From an uncultured Flavobacteriaceae bacterium (GTDB lineage: Bacteria; Bacteroidota; Bacteroidia; Flavobacteriales; Flavobacteriaceae), in NCBI GenBank assembly GCA_947487895.1, contig CANKYF010000004.1:333041-397040 (forward strand): a DNA stretch of 64,000 nucleotides, given 5' to 3'. The notes beneath the pieces were generated by a model that was not told the origin of the DNA, did not search any database, and saw nothing but the letters and a program-made list of their open reading frames with translations. Made by a program: the position numbers and the translations under genes. Below, piece by piece: positions 26,445-34,956 of this stretch; the first letter of the stretch is position 1; every line of letters begins with the position of its first letter.

Positions 26445-27809
26445 TTATACAGTCATAGAAAACAGCTGTGTATCTGGTTGTTTTCTTTGCAATAATAAAT
26501 CGAAAGCCATACAAATATTTCTAACAAATGGTTGGCCTTTTTTAGTAACCTCAATACTTCTGGAATTAATATTGAGTAGTCCATCTACTTCCATTTCTTT
26601 AAGCCTAATTAAAATTTCTGGAAGCTCATTGAAATTATGTTCATCTTTATGCCATTCCGTTTTAAAACCACACATTAAATTAAGAATGTGCATTCTAATA
26701 ATTAAGTCCTCATTATTTAGAATATGACCTCTATAAACTGGAATTACATTTTTTTCTAGCAACTGATAATACTGTTCTATGCCTTTTACATTTTGCGAAA
26801 ACCCATACCAACTATCGCTAATAGAAGAAACCCCTAACCCAATCATTGCTTGTGTTTTTGATGCTGTATATCCCATAAAGTTTCTATGTAGATCACCTGT
26901 TTCCATAGACTTATAAAGTGCATCTGTTTTTAAAGCAAAATGATCCATACCAATTTCATGGTATCCTACTTCTGCTAATAATTCTTTTCCTAACTCATAT
27001 TGAGAGCGTTTCAATTCTGCAGTAGGTAAATTTTCATCACTAAACCCACGTTGCCCATTACCTCTTACCCAGGGTACATGAGCATAACTATAAAACGCTA
27101 ATCTATCTGGTAGTAATTCTTTAGTTTTTAAAATGGTTGCTTTTACATGCTCTAATTCTTGAAAAGGCAACCCAAAAATAATATCATGAGCAACCGATGT
27201 ATATCCAATCTCTCTAGCCCATTTAGTAACACGTTTTACATTCTCAAACGGTTGCACTCTATGAATTGCTTTTTGAACCGTTTCATTATAATCTTGAACT
27301 CCAAAACTCACCCTTCTAAATCCTAAATCATTTAGGATTTGCAGATGCTCTCTTGTTGTATTATTTGGATGCCCTTCAAAACTGAATTCATAATTATCAG
27401 CTAACGCTGCACCTTTTAAAATGCCCTTTATTAAGTACTCTAAATTCTCTGCACTAAAAAACGTTGGGGTTCCTCCTCCCAAATGCATCTCTTTTATTAT
27501 TGGTTTCTCCTTAAACAATTGTAAATACAATTGCCACTCTTTTAAAACTGCTTTTATGTATGGAGATTCCACACTATGTTGCTTTGTTATACGTTTATTA
27601 CACCCACAAAACGTGCACAAACTTTCACAAAAGGGTAAATGGATATAAAGGCTTATTCCTTTATTTTTATTACTTTCTTTAAAAGACGTAATCAAAGAAT
27701 TCTGCCATTTTTCTAAAGAAAAAGTACCTTGATTCCAATAAGGAACTGTCGGGTAACTCGTATAACGAGGTCCCGCAATATTATACTTGTTTATTAATGC
27801 TCTTGACAT
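26445..27809 (-). CDS. hemN: Oxygen-independent coproporphyrinogen III oxidase HemN
   Basis: The protein has 454 residues, the full HemN length. The radical-SAM cysteines are C61, C65 and C68 in FCESLCTFCGC, with the extra C70 typical of true HemN. The N-terminal YTSYPTVPYW and HLGGGTPTF motifs are present, as is the C-terminal HemN domain. It converts coproporphyrinogen III to protoporphyrinogen IX without oxygen, feeding heme to the cbb3 oxidase. It is first in the hemN-usp operon and preceded by an Fnr-like operator at the same spacing as the cco operon. Confidence 0.95.
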   Translation of the reverse strand: MSRALINKYNIAGPRYTSYPTVPYWNQGTFSLEKWQNSLITSFKESNKNKGISLYIHLPFCESLCTFCGCNKRITKQHSVESPYIKAVLKEWQLYLQLFKEKPIIKEMHLGGGTPTFFSAENLEYLIKGILKGAALADNYEFSFEGHPNNTTREHLQILNDLGFRRVSFGVQDYNETVQKAIHRVQPFENVKRVTKWAREIGYTSVAHDIIFGLPFQELEHVKATILKTKELLPDRLAFYSYAHVPWVRGNGQRGFSDENLPTAELKRSQYELGKELLAEVGYHEIGMDHFALKTDALYKSMETGDLHRNFMGYTASKTQAMIGLGVSSISDSWYGFSQNVKGIEQYYQLLEKNVIPVYRGHILNNEDLIIRMHILNLMCGFKTEWHKDEHNFNELPEILIRLKEMEVDGLLNINSRSIEVTKKGQPFVRNICMAFDLLLQRKQPDTQLFSMTV

Positions 27810-27826
27810 ACCTGAGTTTTATATAA

Positions 27827-27870
27827 CAAAATTACTTTCTAAGCTTCTTTCAAAATATGATATATGTCAT
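27827..27870 (-). promoter_or_regulatory. Fnr-like operator and -7 element of hemN-usp
   Basis: On the minus strand, ATGACATATATCAT (27857-27870) is followed after exactly 22 nt by TAATTTTG (27834-27827), a perfect TAnnTTTG -7 element 17 nt before the hemN ATG. This matches the arrangement at 8101-8144 and 10700-10743. The site also lies 62 nt before yceI on the other strand, but no -7 element sits at the same distance there. Confidence 0.8.
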
Positions 27871-27932
27871 ATCTGTATTTGTAGTTATGTTAATATTGAT
27901 TACCTTTCGGTTGAATAAAAACAATCAAAAAA

Positions 27933-28559
27933 ATGAGAAAGATTAGCTTCCTATTAATTGCTTTAACATTAAGTCTTGTTGCTTGTAAAAACGAGAAAAA
28001 AGAAACAAAAACTACAGAAACAGAAGTTGTTGAAACAGAAAAATTTGTGGTAAAACCTGAAGCTACTTCAGTTAAATGGACGGCTTATAAATTTACCGAA
28101 AAGAAAGGTGTTGGAGGTGAATTTAAAATTGTGAATTTTGATATTAAATCTGGAGCTTCTGCTCAAGAAGCTTTAAACAATTTAGAATTCTCAATCCCAA
28201 TTAGTAGTTTATTTACTAATGATGCTACCAACACAAGAGATGCAAAAATTAAAAATGCATTCTTTGGCACTATGCTAGATACAGAATTTTTAAAAGGAGC
28301 TATTAAAGTAGCAGACAACAAATACGTTGCTTCTTTAACAATGAATGGTGTTACACACGATTTACCTTTAGAAGTGTCTATTACTGAAGAAAGACGTGTT
28401 ACCATGAAAGGTGTTATGAATCTTAAAGATTGGAATGCTTTAGATGCTTTAGATGCCTTAAATAAAGTTTGTTTTGATTTACACAAAGGTCCTGATGGTG
28501 TTAGTAAAACTTGGGAAGATGTTGCTATAGAGGTTAGCACATACCTAAGAAAAAACTAA
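27933..28559 (+). CDS. YceI-family lipoprotein
   Basis: The protein has 208 residues. The N-terminus MRKISFLLIALTLSLVACKN has a lipobox (LVAC), followed by a lysine- and glutamate-rich linker and a YceI lipocalin-like domain (VKWTAYKFTEKKGVGGEFK ... DVAIEVS). YceI proteins bind isoprenoid or amide-like hydrophobic molecules in the periplasm. The gene is divergent from hemN and precedes argE by 9 nt. Confidence 0.9.
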   Translation: MRKISFLLIALTLSLVACKNEKKETKTTETEVVETEKFVVKPEATSVKWTAYKFTEKKGVGGEFKIVNFDIKSGASAQEALNNLEFSIPISSLFTNDATNTRDAKIKNAFFGTMLDTEFLKGAIKVADNKYVASLTMNGVTHDLPLEVSITEERRVTMKGVMNLKDWNALDALDALNKVCFDLHKGPDGVSKTWEDVAIEVSTYLRKN

Positions 28560-28568
28560 ACACACTTA

Positions 28569-29729
28569 ATGACAACTCAAGAAATACTTAAAAAATTAGT
28601 TGCATTTCCTGTTTTAGGTGGTGAAAATAATTTAGAAATCATCCACTGGATAAAAAGTTATATTGAAAGCTTTGGTGTTACCACTACGTTAGTTCCTAAC
28701 GAAGATAATACCAAAGCTTCTTTACATTGTAGAATTGGTCCTTCTGTAGATGGTGGCGTTATTTTATCTGGTCATACAGATGTTGTTCCTGTAAAAGGGC
28801 AGCCTTGGGAAACTAATCCATTTGAATTAATAGAAAAAGAAGATGGTAATTTGTATGCACGCGGTAGCTGTGACATGAAAGGTTATTTATCTTGTTGTTT
28901 AGCCACTTTACCAGAAATGGTGAAAGCTGATTTAAAAACTCCTATTTATTTTGCTTTTACGTATGATGAGGAAATTGGTTGTTTAGGTGTAGCCTCACTT
29001 ATTGAGGATATTAAAAAAACATATTCAGAAACACCCAAATATGCTATTATTGGTGAAGCGTCTATGCTACAACCAATAATTGGTCAAAAAAGTATCCATA
29101 TAATAGATATTATTGTTAATGGCTCTCAAGGTCATAGTAGTCGTATTAAACAAGAAGTTAGTGCTGTTCATGAAGCTGCTAAAATTGTAATTTGGGCGGA
29201 AGAAAAAATGAATAGTTTAATTGATTTTGGCAGTACTGATGAGCGTTTTACACCTCCACACTCCTCTTTACATGTTGGAACTATAAATGGAGGTATAGCA
29301 CCTAACATTATAGCTAATAAAACAACACTTTCTTTAGATATTAGATGCTTACCGCAAGATAGTGCCGAAACCATTTATGAAGAATTAAAAAATTACTGTA
29401 AACAAAGAGAAAAAGAGCAACAACCCGTTTTTTCTGGTTTTAAAATTGATGTAACCGAAAATCACCCAATTGTTCATGCTCTCAACACCAGTGAAGATTC
29501 TGATGCTATAGATTTAATAGGACGCATTACAGGTAATTACAACTGGACTACTGTATCATATGCTTCTGAAGCTGGTTACTTTTCTAAAGCTGGTTACGAA
29601 AGTATTATTTGTGGCCCCGGTTCTATAAAGCAAGCGCACAGAGCCAATGAATTCATTTCTAAAGATCAATTACAAAAAGGAACTGAAATGATACAATCTT
29701 TAGTTAAACTTTTAGAAACTACTTTTTAA
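28569..29729 (+). CDS. argE: Acetylornithine deacetylase (M20 family)
   Basis: The protein has 386 residues. M20 metal ligands are present in SGHTDVVP, ARGSCDMKG (D) and YDEEIGCLG (EE pair), followed by the IGEAS and C-terminal GPGSIKQAHRANEF motifs; the last is typical of ArgE. It would remove the acetyl group of N-acetylornithine in arginine synthesis. Other M20 deacylases are similar, so the substrate call is probable rather than certain. No other arg gene is in the window. Confidence 0.85.
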   Translation: MTTQEILKKLVAFPVLGGENNLEIIHWIKSYIESFGVTTTLVPNEDNTKASLHCRIGPSVDGGVILSGHTDVVPVKGQPWETNPFELIEKEDGNLYARGSCDMKGYLSCCLATLPEMVKADLKTPIYFAFTYDEEIGCLGVASLIEDIKKTYSETPKYAIIGEASMLQPIIGQKSIHIIDIIVNGSQGHSSRIKQEVSAVHEAAKIVIWAEEKMNSLIDFGSTDERFTPPHSSLHVGTINGGIAPNIIANKTTLSLDIRCLPQDSAETIYEELKNYCKQREKEQQPVFSGFKIDVTENHPIVHALNTSEDSDAIDLIGRITGNYNWTTVSYASEAGYFSKAGYESIICGPGSIKQAHRANEFISKDQLQKGTEMIQSLVKLLETTF

Positions 29730-29786
29730 TATAGCTTCACTTTTAAATAAATAAGGTTTAACTTTATATAAACTAACCAATCAATT

Positions 29787-30959
29787 ATGAATCCATCAGC
29801 TCCAGGTTGGATAAAAAAGTTATTTAAAGAAGTTTCTAAAAACAATGCGTTTTTAAATTTAGAAACCATTGCTTTCTACGATAGTTTAAGAACTTGTGGC
29901 TTTATTTACGGCAGCAACTTAAAAATTGTACTAGACTTAGTAGAGCGCGAAGATTTTTCAGAAGAAGAACGTTCTAAAATAAACCTATTAATTGCGCTTT
30001 TATATACACATCATCAATCAAAAATAAAAACACCATTTATAGATAGTGTTATAGATTTTTATAAAGCTATAAATGAATTAAAAACATCATTTATAAGTGA
30101 GCTATTTGGAGAGAAAAAAACAACAGATCAGCTTGAAAAAATAATACATAAGCGTACACAAATTGATGCCAACGCGCTTACCAAAAACTTTAAATATTTT
30201 ATTATAAATGCACTACTGTACATAGACGTTTTAGCATTTCAAGAATATTTAAAAACAGCATCTATTTCAATAGGCTACCTTAAAAACTTAGAAGCAGCAA
30301 TTCAATCAATAATTTTAGATGTTTTAAATTCTAAATCTGTTAAAAATCAATACGATAATAGTTTAATCAGGTTGTTTGAATCGTCTTTACGTTATAACAA
30401 TAGTACACCTTTAGGATATCAAAAAGTCATTAATAATATAACTAGCCATCAAGAAAAAAGCTATATACTAGATTTATCTTGTATGGCTACTTGGACAGAT
30501 AAAAAAATTGATAAAACCGAACAACGTTTCTTAATTAAATTGGGTACAGACCTCAACATACCTAAAGAACGCATTAAAGAAGCTATTGGAACCGTCAATT
30601 TGTTTTATACAACGAATAAAGATAACATAGCGCTTTTAAGCTCAAAAAATTTGGTGCAGAGTTTTTATAATAATTCTAGTAAAATGGTCACCAAATTAAT
30701 TTCTAGAAATAGTAAGCGCTTATATAAAGAACTTAAAGATAGTAAAGAACTAATGGTATTATTAACACAATCTAGTGTTAGAAATTTAAACGATGAAGAG
30801 CAGAAAAAAGTACAGGAGCAACTTTTAGACATCTTTAAATCAATTCCTAGTTTAGCTATTTTTATGCTACCAGGTGGAGCTCTTTTATTACCTCTAGTTA
30901 TAAAGTTTATCCCAAAGCTATTACCTTCTGCTTTTGATGAAAATAGGGTTGAAGATTAA
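29787..30959 (+). CDS. LETM1-related, TerB-like protein
   Basis: The protein has 390 residues. A TerB-like helical stretch (LDLSCMATWTDKKIDKTEQRFLIKLGTDLNIP) lies at about 230-265, and the C-terminal 70 residues match the LETM1-like ribosome-binding-type fold (KVQEQLLDIFKSIPSLAIFMLPGG followed by LPLVIKFIPKLLPSAF). Flavobacterial proteins of this type have been annotated as LETM1-related biofilm-associated. No signal peptide is seen; one hydrophobic stretch near the C-terminus may insert in or touch the membrane. It is followed by a nucleotidyltransferase and a Crp-family regulator in one direction. Confidence 0.75.
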   Translation: MNPSAPGWIKKLFKEVSKNNAFLNLETIAFYDSLRTCGFIYGSNLKIVLDLVEREDFSEEERSKINLLIALLYTHHQSKIKTPFIDSVIDFYKAINELKTSFISELFGEKKTTDQLEKIIHKRTQIDANALTKNFKYFIINALLYIDVLAFQEYLKTASISIGYLKNLEAAIQSIILDVLNSKSVKNQYDNSLIRLFESSLRYNNSTPLGYQKVINNITSHQEKSYILDLSCMATWTDKKIDKTEQRFLIKLGTDLNIPKERIKEAIGTVNLFYTTNKDNIALLSSKNLVQSFYNNSSKMVTKLISRNSKRLYKELKDSKELMVLLTQSSVRNLNDEEQKKVQEQLLDIFKSIPSLAIFMLPGGALLLPLVIKFIPKLLPSAFDENRVED

Positions 30960-30978
30960 TTAGTGTCAATTGAAATTA

Positions 30979-31539
30979 ATGTCTACTAAATTAGAAAAAG
31001 AGTTAACAGATATCATTAAAAATGATGAATGGATGATCTCTATTCTTGAAATTGTTAGAGATTTAGAATTAAATGATTGTTGGATTGGTGCTGGTTTTGT
31101 GAGAAACAAAATTTGGGATGTAAAGCATCATAAAAACAGAACCCCTCTTAACGATATTGATATTATTTACTTTAATGAACTGAACATAAGTAAAAAGTAC
31201 GATTTAGAAATAGAACAGCAATTACAAAATATAAAACCAGAGTTAAATTGGTCTGTTAAAAATCAAGCAAGAATGCATATTAAGAATAACCATTCTCCTT
31301 ATTCAAATTGTTATGACGCTATTTCTTTTTGGCCAGAAACAGCAACTTCAATAGCTATTAAACTTAACAGTAATAATCAAATACATCTTATTGCTCCTTA
31401 TGGTTTAGTTGATTTATTTAGTCTTTTAGTGATACCAACACCAAATTTCAATCTAACAACTTTCAATAACAGGATTCATAAAAAAAGATGGTTCATTCAA
31501 TGGCCTAAATTGAGAATAGAAACAAATTATAAATCATGA
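30979..31539 (+). CDS. Nucleotidyltransferase-family protein
   Basis: From the ATG at 30979 the protein has 186 residues; the frame can also start at TTG 30970. It has the GAGFVRNKIWD loop followed by DIDIIYFN, which give the G-(A/G) and D-x-D pattern of nucleotidyltransferase-superfamily proteins of the NTP_transf_6 (YiaD/DUF925-like) group, and a C-terminal RIHKKRWFIQWPKL. The substrate is unknown. Its TGA overlaps the ATG of the next gene (ATGA at 31536). Confidence 0.78.
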   Translation: MSTKLEKELTDIIKNDEWMISILEIVRDLELNDCWIGAGFVRNKIWDVKHHKNRTPLNDIDIIYFNELNISKKYDLEIEQQLQNIKPELNWSVKNQARMHIKNNHSPYSNCYDAISFWPETATSIAIKLNSNNQIHLIAPYGLVDLFSLLVIPTPNFNLTTFNNRIHKKRWFIQWPKLRIETNYKS

Positions 31540-32105
31540 GGCAACAACTACTTGATTACTTTAAAAGATATGTTTCTTTTTCAGAAGAAGAGTTAAATAT
31601 TTTTTTTAAATATCTCACTGCTGAAACTTACTCGAAAAAAGAATTTCTTTTAAATGAAGGAGCTATTTGCAATAGCCAATTTTTTATTATTTCTGGTCTG
31701 ATAAGAGTTTTTAAAATTGATGAAAAAGGCAACGAAAAAATCATTCATTTTGGAATTGAAAACTGGTGGGTAACAAACATGGAAAGTTTTATTCTAAAAG
31801 AACCATCTAAAGTTTACATTCAAGCACTTGAAGACACAACTGTTCTAAAAATAAACAAAGAGGATTTAGAACAAGCCTACAAAACTATCCCTAAACTAGA
31901 ACGTGCTTTTAGGATAATTACAGAACGAATGTTTATTGCTATTGAACGCAAGAACGAACATTACGCAAAAATGGGGAGTAAAGAACGCTATGAGGATTTT
32001 GTTGCGCAATTACAATCTTTCTCACAGCGTGTACCTCAATACATGATTGCTTCATATTTAGATATAACTCCAGAATATTTAAGCGAGTTGAGAAAATCAA
32101 AATAA
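31536..32105 (+). CDS. Crp/Fnr-family regulator (cNMP-binding domain, short)
   Basis: The protein has 189 residues: a cyclic-nucleotide-binding fold (KEFLLNEGAICNSQFFIISGLIRVF), then a C-terminal helical region ending in a helix-turn-helix (MIASYLDITPEYLSELRKS). It lacks the N-terminal cysteine cluster seen in the regulator at 7386-8063, so it is not an oxygen sensor of that type. It overlaps the nucleotidyltransferase gene by 4 nt. Target and ligand are unknown. Confidence 0.85.
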   Translation: MRQQLLDYFKRYVSFSEEELNIFFKYLTAETYSKKEFLLNEGAICNSQFFIISGLIRVFKIDEKGNEKIIHFGIENWWVTNMESFILKEPSKVYIQALEDTTVLKINKEDLEQAYKTIPKLERAFRIITERMFIAIERKNEHYAKMGSKERYEDFVAQLQSFSQRVPQYMIASYLDITPEYLSELRKSK

Positions 32106-32153
32106 CTTGGGTTCAACATAACTTAAATTAGTTACTTTCTGATATTCATAGAC

Positions 32154-32234
32154 ATGTTATTTCGAGAGAGAGGAACGAACGATGAGAAATCTCATTCATT
32201 ATAGATTCTTCCTCATTCTTCGTCTGAATGACAT
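32154..32234. repeat. Imperfect inverted repeat, REP-like
   Basis: ATGTTATTTCGAGAGAGAGG...AGAAATCT at the left pairs, with mismatches, with AGATTCTTCCTCATTC...GAATGACAT at the right. This is a common layout of flavobacterial intergenic palindromes (GTCATTTCGAG...AGAAATCTC). It fills most of the 209-nt gap after the Crp-type gene and may act as a terminator. Confidence 0.7.
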
Positions 32235-32314
32235 CAAGTTATTTCTTAAGGTATCTTAATTTTTAAGCAACTTGTGCTTGCTAGTTTTGTTTTATAATTT
32301 AAATATAGAACAAC

Positions 32315-32755
32315 ATGCAAACTAGAGTAAGTATTCACAATACAGAACCTCAAGCTTTTAATGCGGTTTTTGGTTTAGAGAACTATATAGCTACAACCAA
32401 TTTACCAAGTAACCTTATTCATTTAATAAAACTGAGAGCTTCTCAAATTAATAATTGTGCTTTTTGCATAAATATGCATACTAAAGAAGCTTTAAAAGAT
32501 GGTGAAACTCATAAACGGTTATTTTTATTAAATGCCTGGAATGAATCTCAAGTTTTCACTGAAGCCGAAAAAGCAGTACTGCAACTAACTGAAGATATTA
32601 CCCTCATTCATGAAAACGGCGTTAAAGACACTACTTACAGTTTAATTGAGCAACATTTTACCAGCCAAGAAATTGCTCAAATTATAATGGTTATAAGCAC
32701 TATTAATATATGGAACAGAATAGCTGTAAGTACACATATGCCTTTAGATGATTAA
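32315..32755 (+). CDS. AhpD-like/carboxymuconolactone decarboxylase family protein
   Basis: The protein has 146 residues and carries the redox motif NNCAFCINMHTKEA (CxxC and H) of alkylhydroperoxidase AhpD-type proteins. It is longer than the AhpD-like protein at 19186-19488 and belongs to the group containing N-terminal extension before the CMD core. It is followed after 54 nt by a (frameshifted) DoxX-like gene; such pairs occur in other bacteria in oxidative-stress and detoxification contexts. Confidence 0.88.
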   Translation: MQTRVSIHNTEPQAFNAVFGLENYIATTNLPSNLIHLIKLRASQINNCAFCINMHTKEALKDGETHKRLFLLNAWNESQVFTEAEKAVLQLTEDITLIHENGVKDTTYSLIEQHFTSQEIAQIIMVISTINIWNRIAVSTHMPLDD

Positions 32756-32809
32756 TTCAAATTAAACTATAAAAGAGGTATTAATATCCTCTCTTTAAAA
32801 CTCAAAATA

Positions 32810-33237
32810 ATGACTCATAAAATAATCAAACTATTTTTAAGGTATTCATTAGCTATTAGTTTCTTATCTGCAGTAGCTGATAGATTTGGCTTATGGCACA
32901 AAGATTTATCTTCTTGGGGAACTTGGGATAGTTTTCTAGAATACACACAACTTATAACCCCATGGTTTCCTCAATCTTTAATTCCCATAATTGGTATTTT
33001 AGCAACTGCACTAGAGATTGTTTTTGCTATCTGTTTAATTATTGGTTTAAAACCGAATTATTTGCAAAATTAAGTGGCATTTTACTTCTTATTTTTGCTT
33101 TATCCATGACCTTCTCTACTGAATTAAAAAGTGCCCTAGACTATTCTGTCTTTACTGCTTCAGCGGCAGCTTTTGCTTTAAGTATTATGAAAGAAAAGTA
33201 TCTGGAATTAGATAGTTTGATTTTTCAGAAGAAATGA
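32810..33237 (+). pseudogene. DoxX-like membrane protein, frameshifted
   Basis: The first frame (32810-33073) encodes a start with helices (KLFLRYSLAISFLSAVADRFG; PIIGILATALEIVFAICLII) and ends early after GLKPNYLQN. From about 33045 a different frame continues as TELFAKLSGILLLIFALSMTF and runs to 33237. Adding one A to the AAAA run at about 33050-33053 would join both into one protein of about 142 residues, the normal size for a four-helix DoxX-like protein, reading IIGLKTELFAKLSG across the join. It may be a true decay event, a sequencing error in the A run, or phase variation. Confidence 0.8.
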
Positions 33238-33345
33238 TGCATCACTAGTTAAAATACTGAAATTTAAACATTTGTTAACTAACATATATTAGTACTATTT
33301 TTCAATATATAGTCGTAACAAATCTATTAGATTATTAATGTATCA

Positions 33346-33389
33346 AAAAATGCGTCATGACTTTACTCTAAAAATCATGGCGCATTTTT
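33346..33389. terminator. Bidirectional hairpin terminator
   Basis: AAAAATGCGTCATGA (33346-33360) pairs with TCATGGCGCATTTTT (33375-33389), a 15-bp stem with one G-U type mismatch, with T runs on both strands. It lies between the DoxX-like frame and the convergent T9SS protein gene. Confidence 0.85.
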
Positions 33390-33419
33390 AGTTATGAATA
33401 TGTTGTATTAGATATATAC

Positions 33420-34688
33420 TTATTCCTTAATAAACTTTATAGGCTTATAACTATCTACTTTGAGTATGTAAACACCATTAGCTAAAGAAGAAACACTAAG
33501 TGCTTGTGTCATTTCACCTTTACCAACTTCACGTCCTAAAAGATTATAAATTTTATAATGCTCGCCAACTAAAGTGTTAGAATAGGTTATAGAACTAGTA
33601 GCTGGATTTGGATAAATTTTAAATGAATGATCATCTATATCATTAATAGATAAAGAAGAAACAGTAACTTCTATTACTGGTGATAAAACTGTTTGAAGCG
33701 CTTTGGCTGAATTATTTATTAAAGAATTTTTACTAGAAACGCCATCATCAATTACCATTTCTACTTGATAATTACCAGACTCTGTAGGTGTATAACTATC
33801 TGTATTTGCTCCTGGTATTCTAGTATTAGTATCAACATTAATCCATTGATAACTAATAACTCCACTAAGGCTAACACTTAATTGATTTTGGCTGTTTTTA
33901 GTTATCGAGTTATTTACATTAATTTCATCAATTGTAACTGTGTTAGTATAAACACATGCATTAACATCTAAAATACTCACATCATAATTACCAGAATTTA
34001 AATCTGTAAAAACATTATTTGAAGTGTATACAATACCACCATCAATACTATATTGGTATGGAGGCGTTCCTCCAGATTCAGTAATAATAATCTTACCACT
34101 AGGTTCATTCCCAGAATCAACAACATCAATTGTTGCGCTTAATACATCTGGCTCTCCAATGCCCCAATCTAAAGTAACTATACATCCATTAGAATCTAGT
34201 ACAGAAAATGCATGTCCACCAGCAGGTAAATTAAAAAACGAATCAAAAGTTTGATAAGCCCCTCCATTATGGTTATATTGATATGGTGGAGTTCCTCCTG
34301 TAGCATTAAGATAAACTTCTCCATCACTATTTCCATTACAACTAACATTTGTAGCTGTTATAGTTAATTCTAAAAAATCAGGTTCCGTTACAGTTACAAG
34401 TATACTGTCTGTTTCATTAGTTATATCATCAGTCACTTCAATTGTATAATTACCTGGAGACAAATTTGTTAGTGTTATTTCTGTTGAAGATTGTCCAGAT
34501 ATTGAAGCTCCTCCATTTACAGTATACGTATAGTCATCTGTAAAATCTGATACAGTAAATGTAATAGCACCATCATCACTTCCAGCACATATAACAGGAC
34601 TAACAGTCGTGTTAGATATGGAGATATTTTGGGCAAAAAAGTTAAAAGAAATTGTAATAAATAATAGTAAAAGTAGGTTTTTCATCAT
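33420..34688 (-). CDS. Secreted SprB-repeat protein with T9SS C-terminal sorting domain
   Basis: The protein has 422 residues with a signal peptide (MKNLLLLLFITISFNFFAQ, from the second M). At least three SprB-like repeats of about 75-80 residues follow, marked by ATGGTPPYQYNHNGG and TESGGTPPYQYSIDGG and the CNGNSDGE-type turns. The C-terminal 75 residues are a type A T9SS sorting domain (FKIYPNPATSSITYSN ... NLLGREVGKGEM ... LANGVYILKV). It should be exported by the Sec system, then by T9SS to the cell surface. The T9SS genes themselves are outside the window. CAAAAGTA at 34712-34719 (minus TACTTTTG) is a candidate -7 element. Confidence 0.9.
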   Translation of the reverse strand: MMKNLLLLLFITISFNFFAQNISISNTTVSPVICAGSDDGAITFTVSDFTDDYTYTVNGGASISGQSSTEITLTNLSPGNYTIEVTDDITNETDSILVTVTEPDFLELTITATNVSCNGNSDGEVYLNATGGTPPYQYNHNGGAYQTFDSFFNLPAGGHAFSVLDSNGCIVTLDWGIGEPDVLSATIDVVDSGNEPSGKIIITESGGTPPYQYSIDGGIVYTSNNVFTDLNSGNYDVSILDVNACVYTNTVTIDEINVNNSITKNSQNQLSVSLSGVISYQWINVDTNTRIPGANTDSYTPTESGNYQVEMVIDDGVSSKNSLINNSAKALQTVLSPVIEVTVSSLSINDIDDHSFKIYPNPATSSITYSNTLVGEHYKIYNLLGREVGKGEMTQALSVSSLANGVYILKVDSYKPIKFIKE

Positions 34689-34956
34689 ATTGGGGTTTGA
34701 TAAATTCTGATCAAAAGTATCAAAATATATTGACTTACAGCATTATAAATAAAAATTAACAATATTGTTCTATTCTAACCAAAGATGGGAAGTGTTAATT
34801 TTACACTAGTAACCAAGATGTTTATTGGGTAAGCACTAAAGTCTTTGATAAGATAAAACATTGACTTTGTAAAATTTTTCGACTACCTTCGTTTAACAGT
34901 CGATAAACTTCATTAAAACGGAAGTCTATCTTGGTATTAGCAACAATAAAATCTGA

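Noticed and set aside
27871..27932. yceI as a third direct target of the Fnr-like site at 27857-27870
   Set aside because: No -7 element is found at 22 nt on this strand; TAATATTG at 27891 is close but two bases off, so control of yceI is left open and not claimed.
32962..33237. Separate 91-residue gene
   Set aside because: Its first 25 residues are the wrong-frame reading of the DoxX-like N-terminal part; only the section after about 33045 is real coding, so it is the second part of a frameshifted gene.
33360..33380. Fnr-like dyad (TCATGA ... TCATGG)
   Set aside because: Spacing and symmetry do not fit ATGAY-N4-RTCAT; the sequence is the arm of a transcription terminator.
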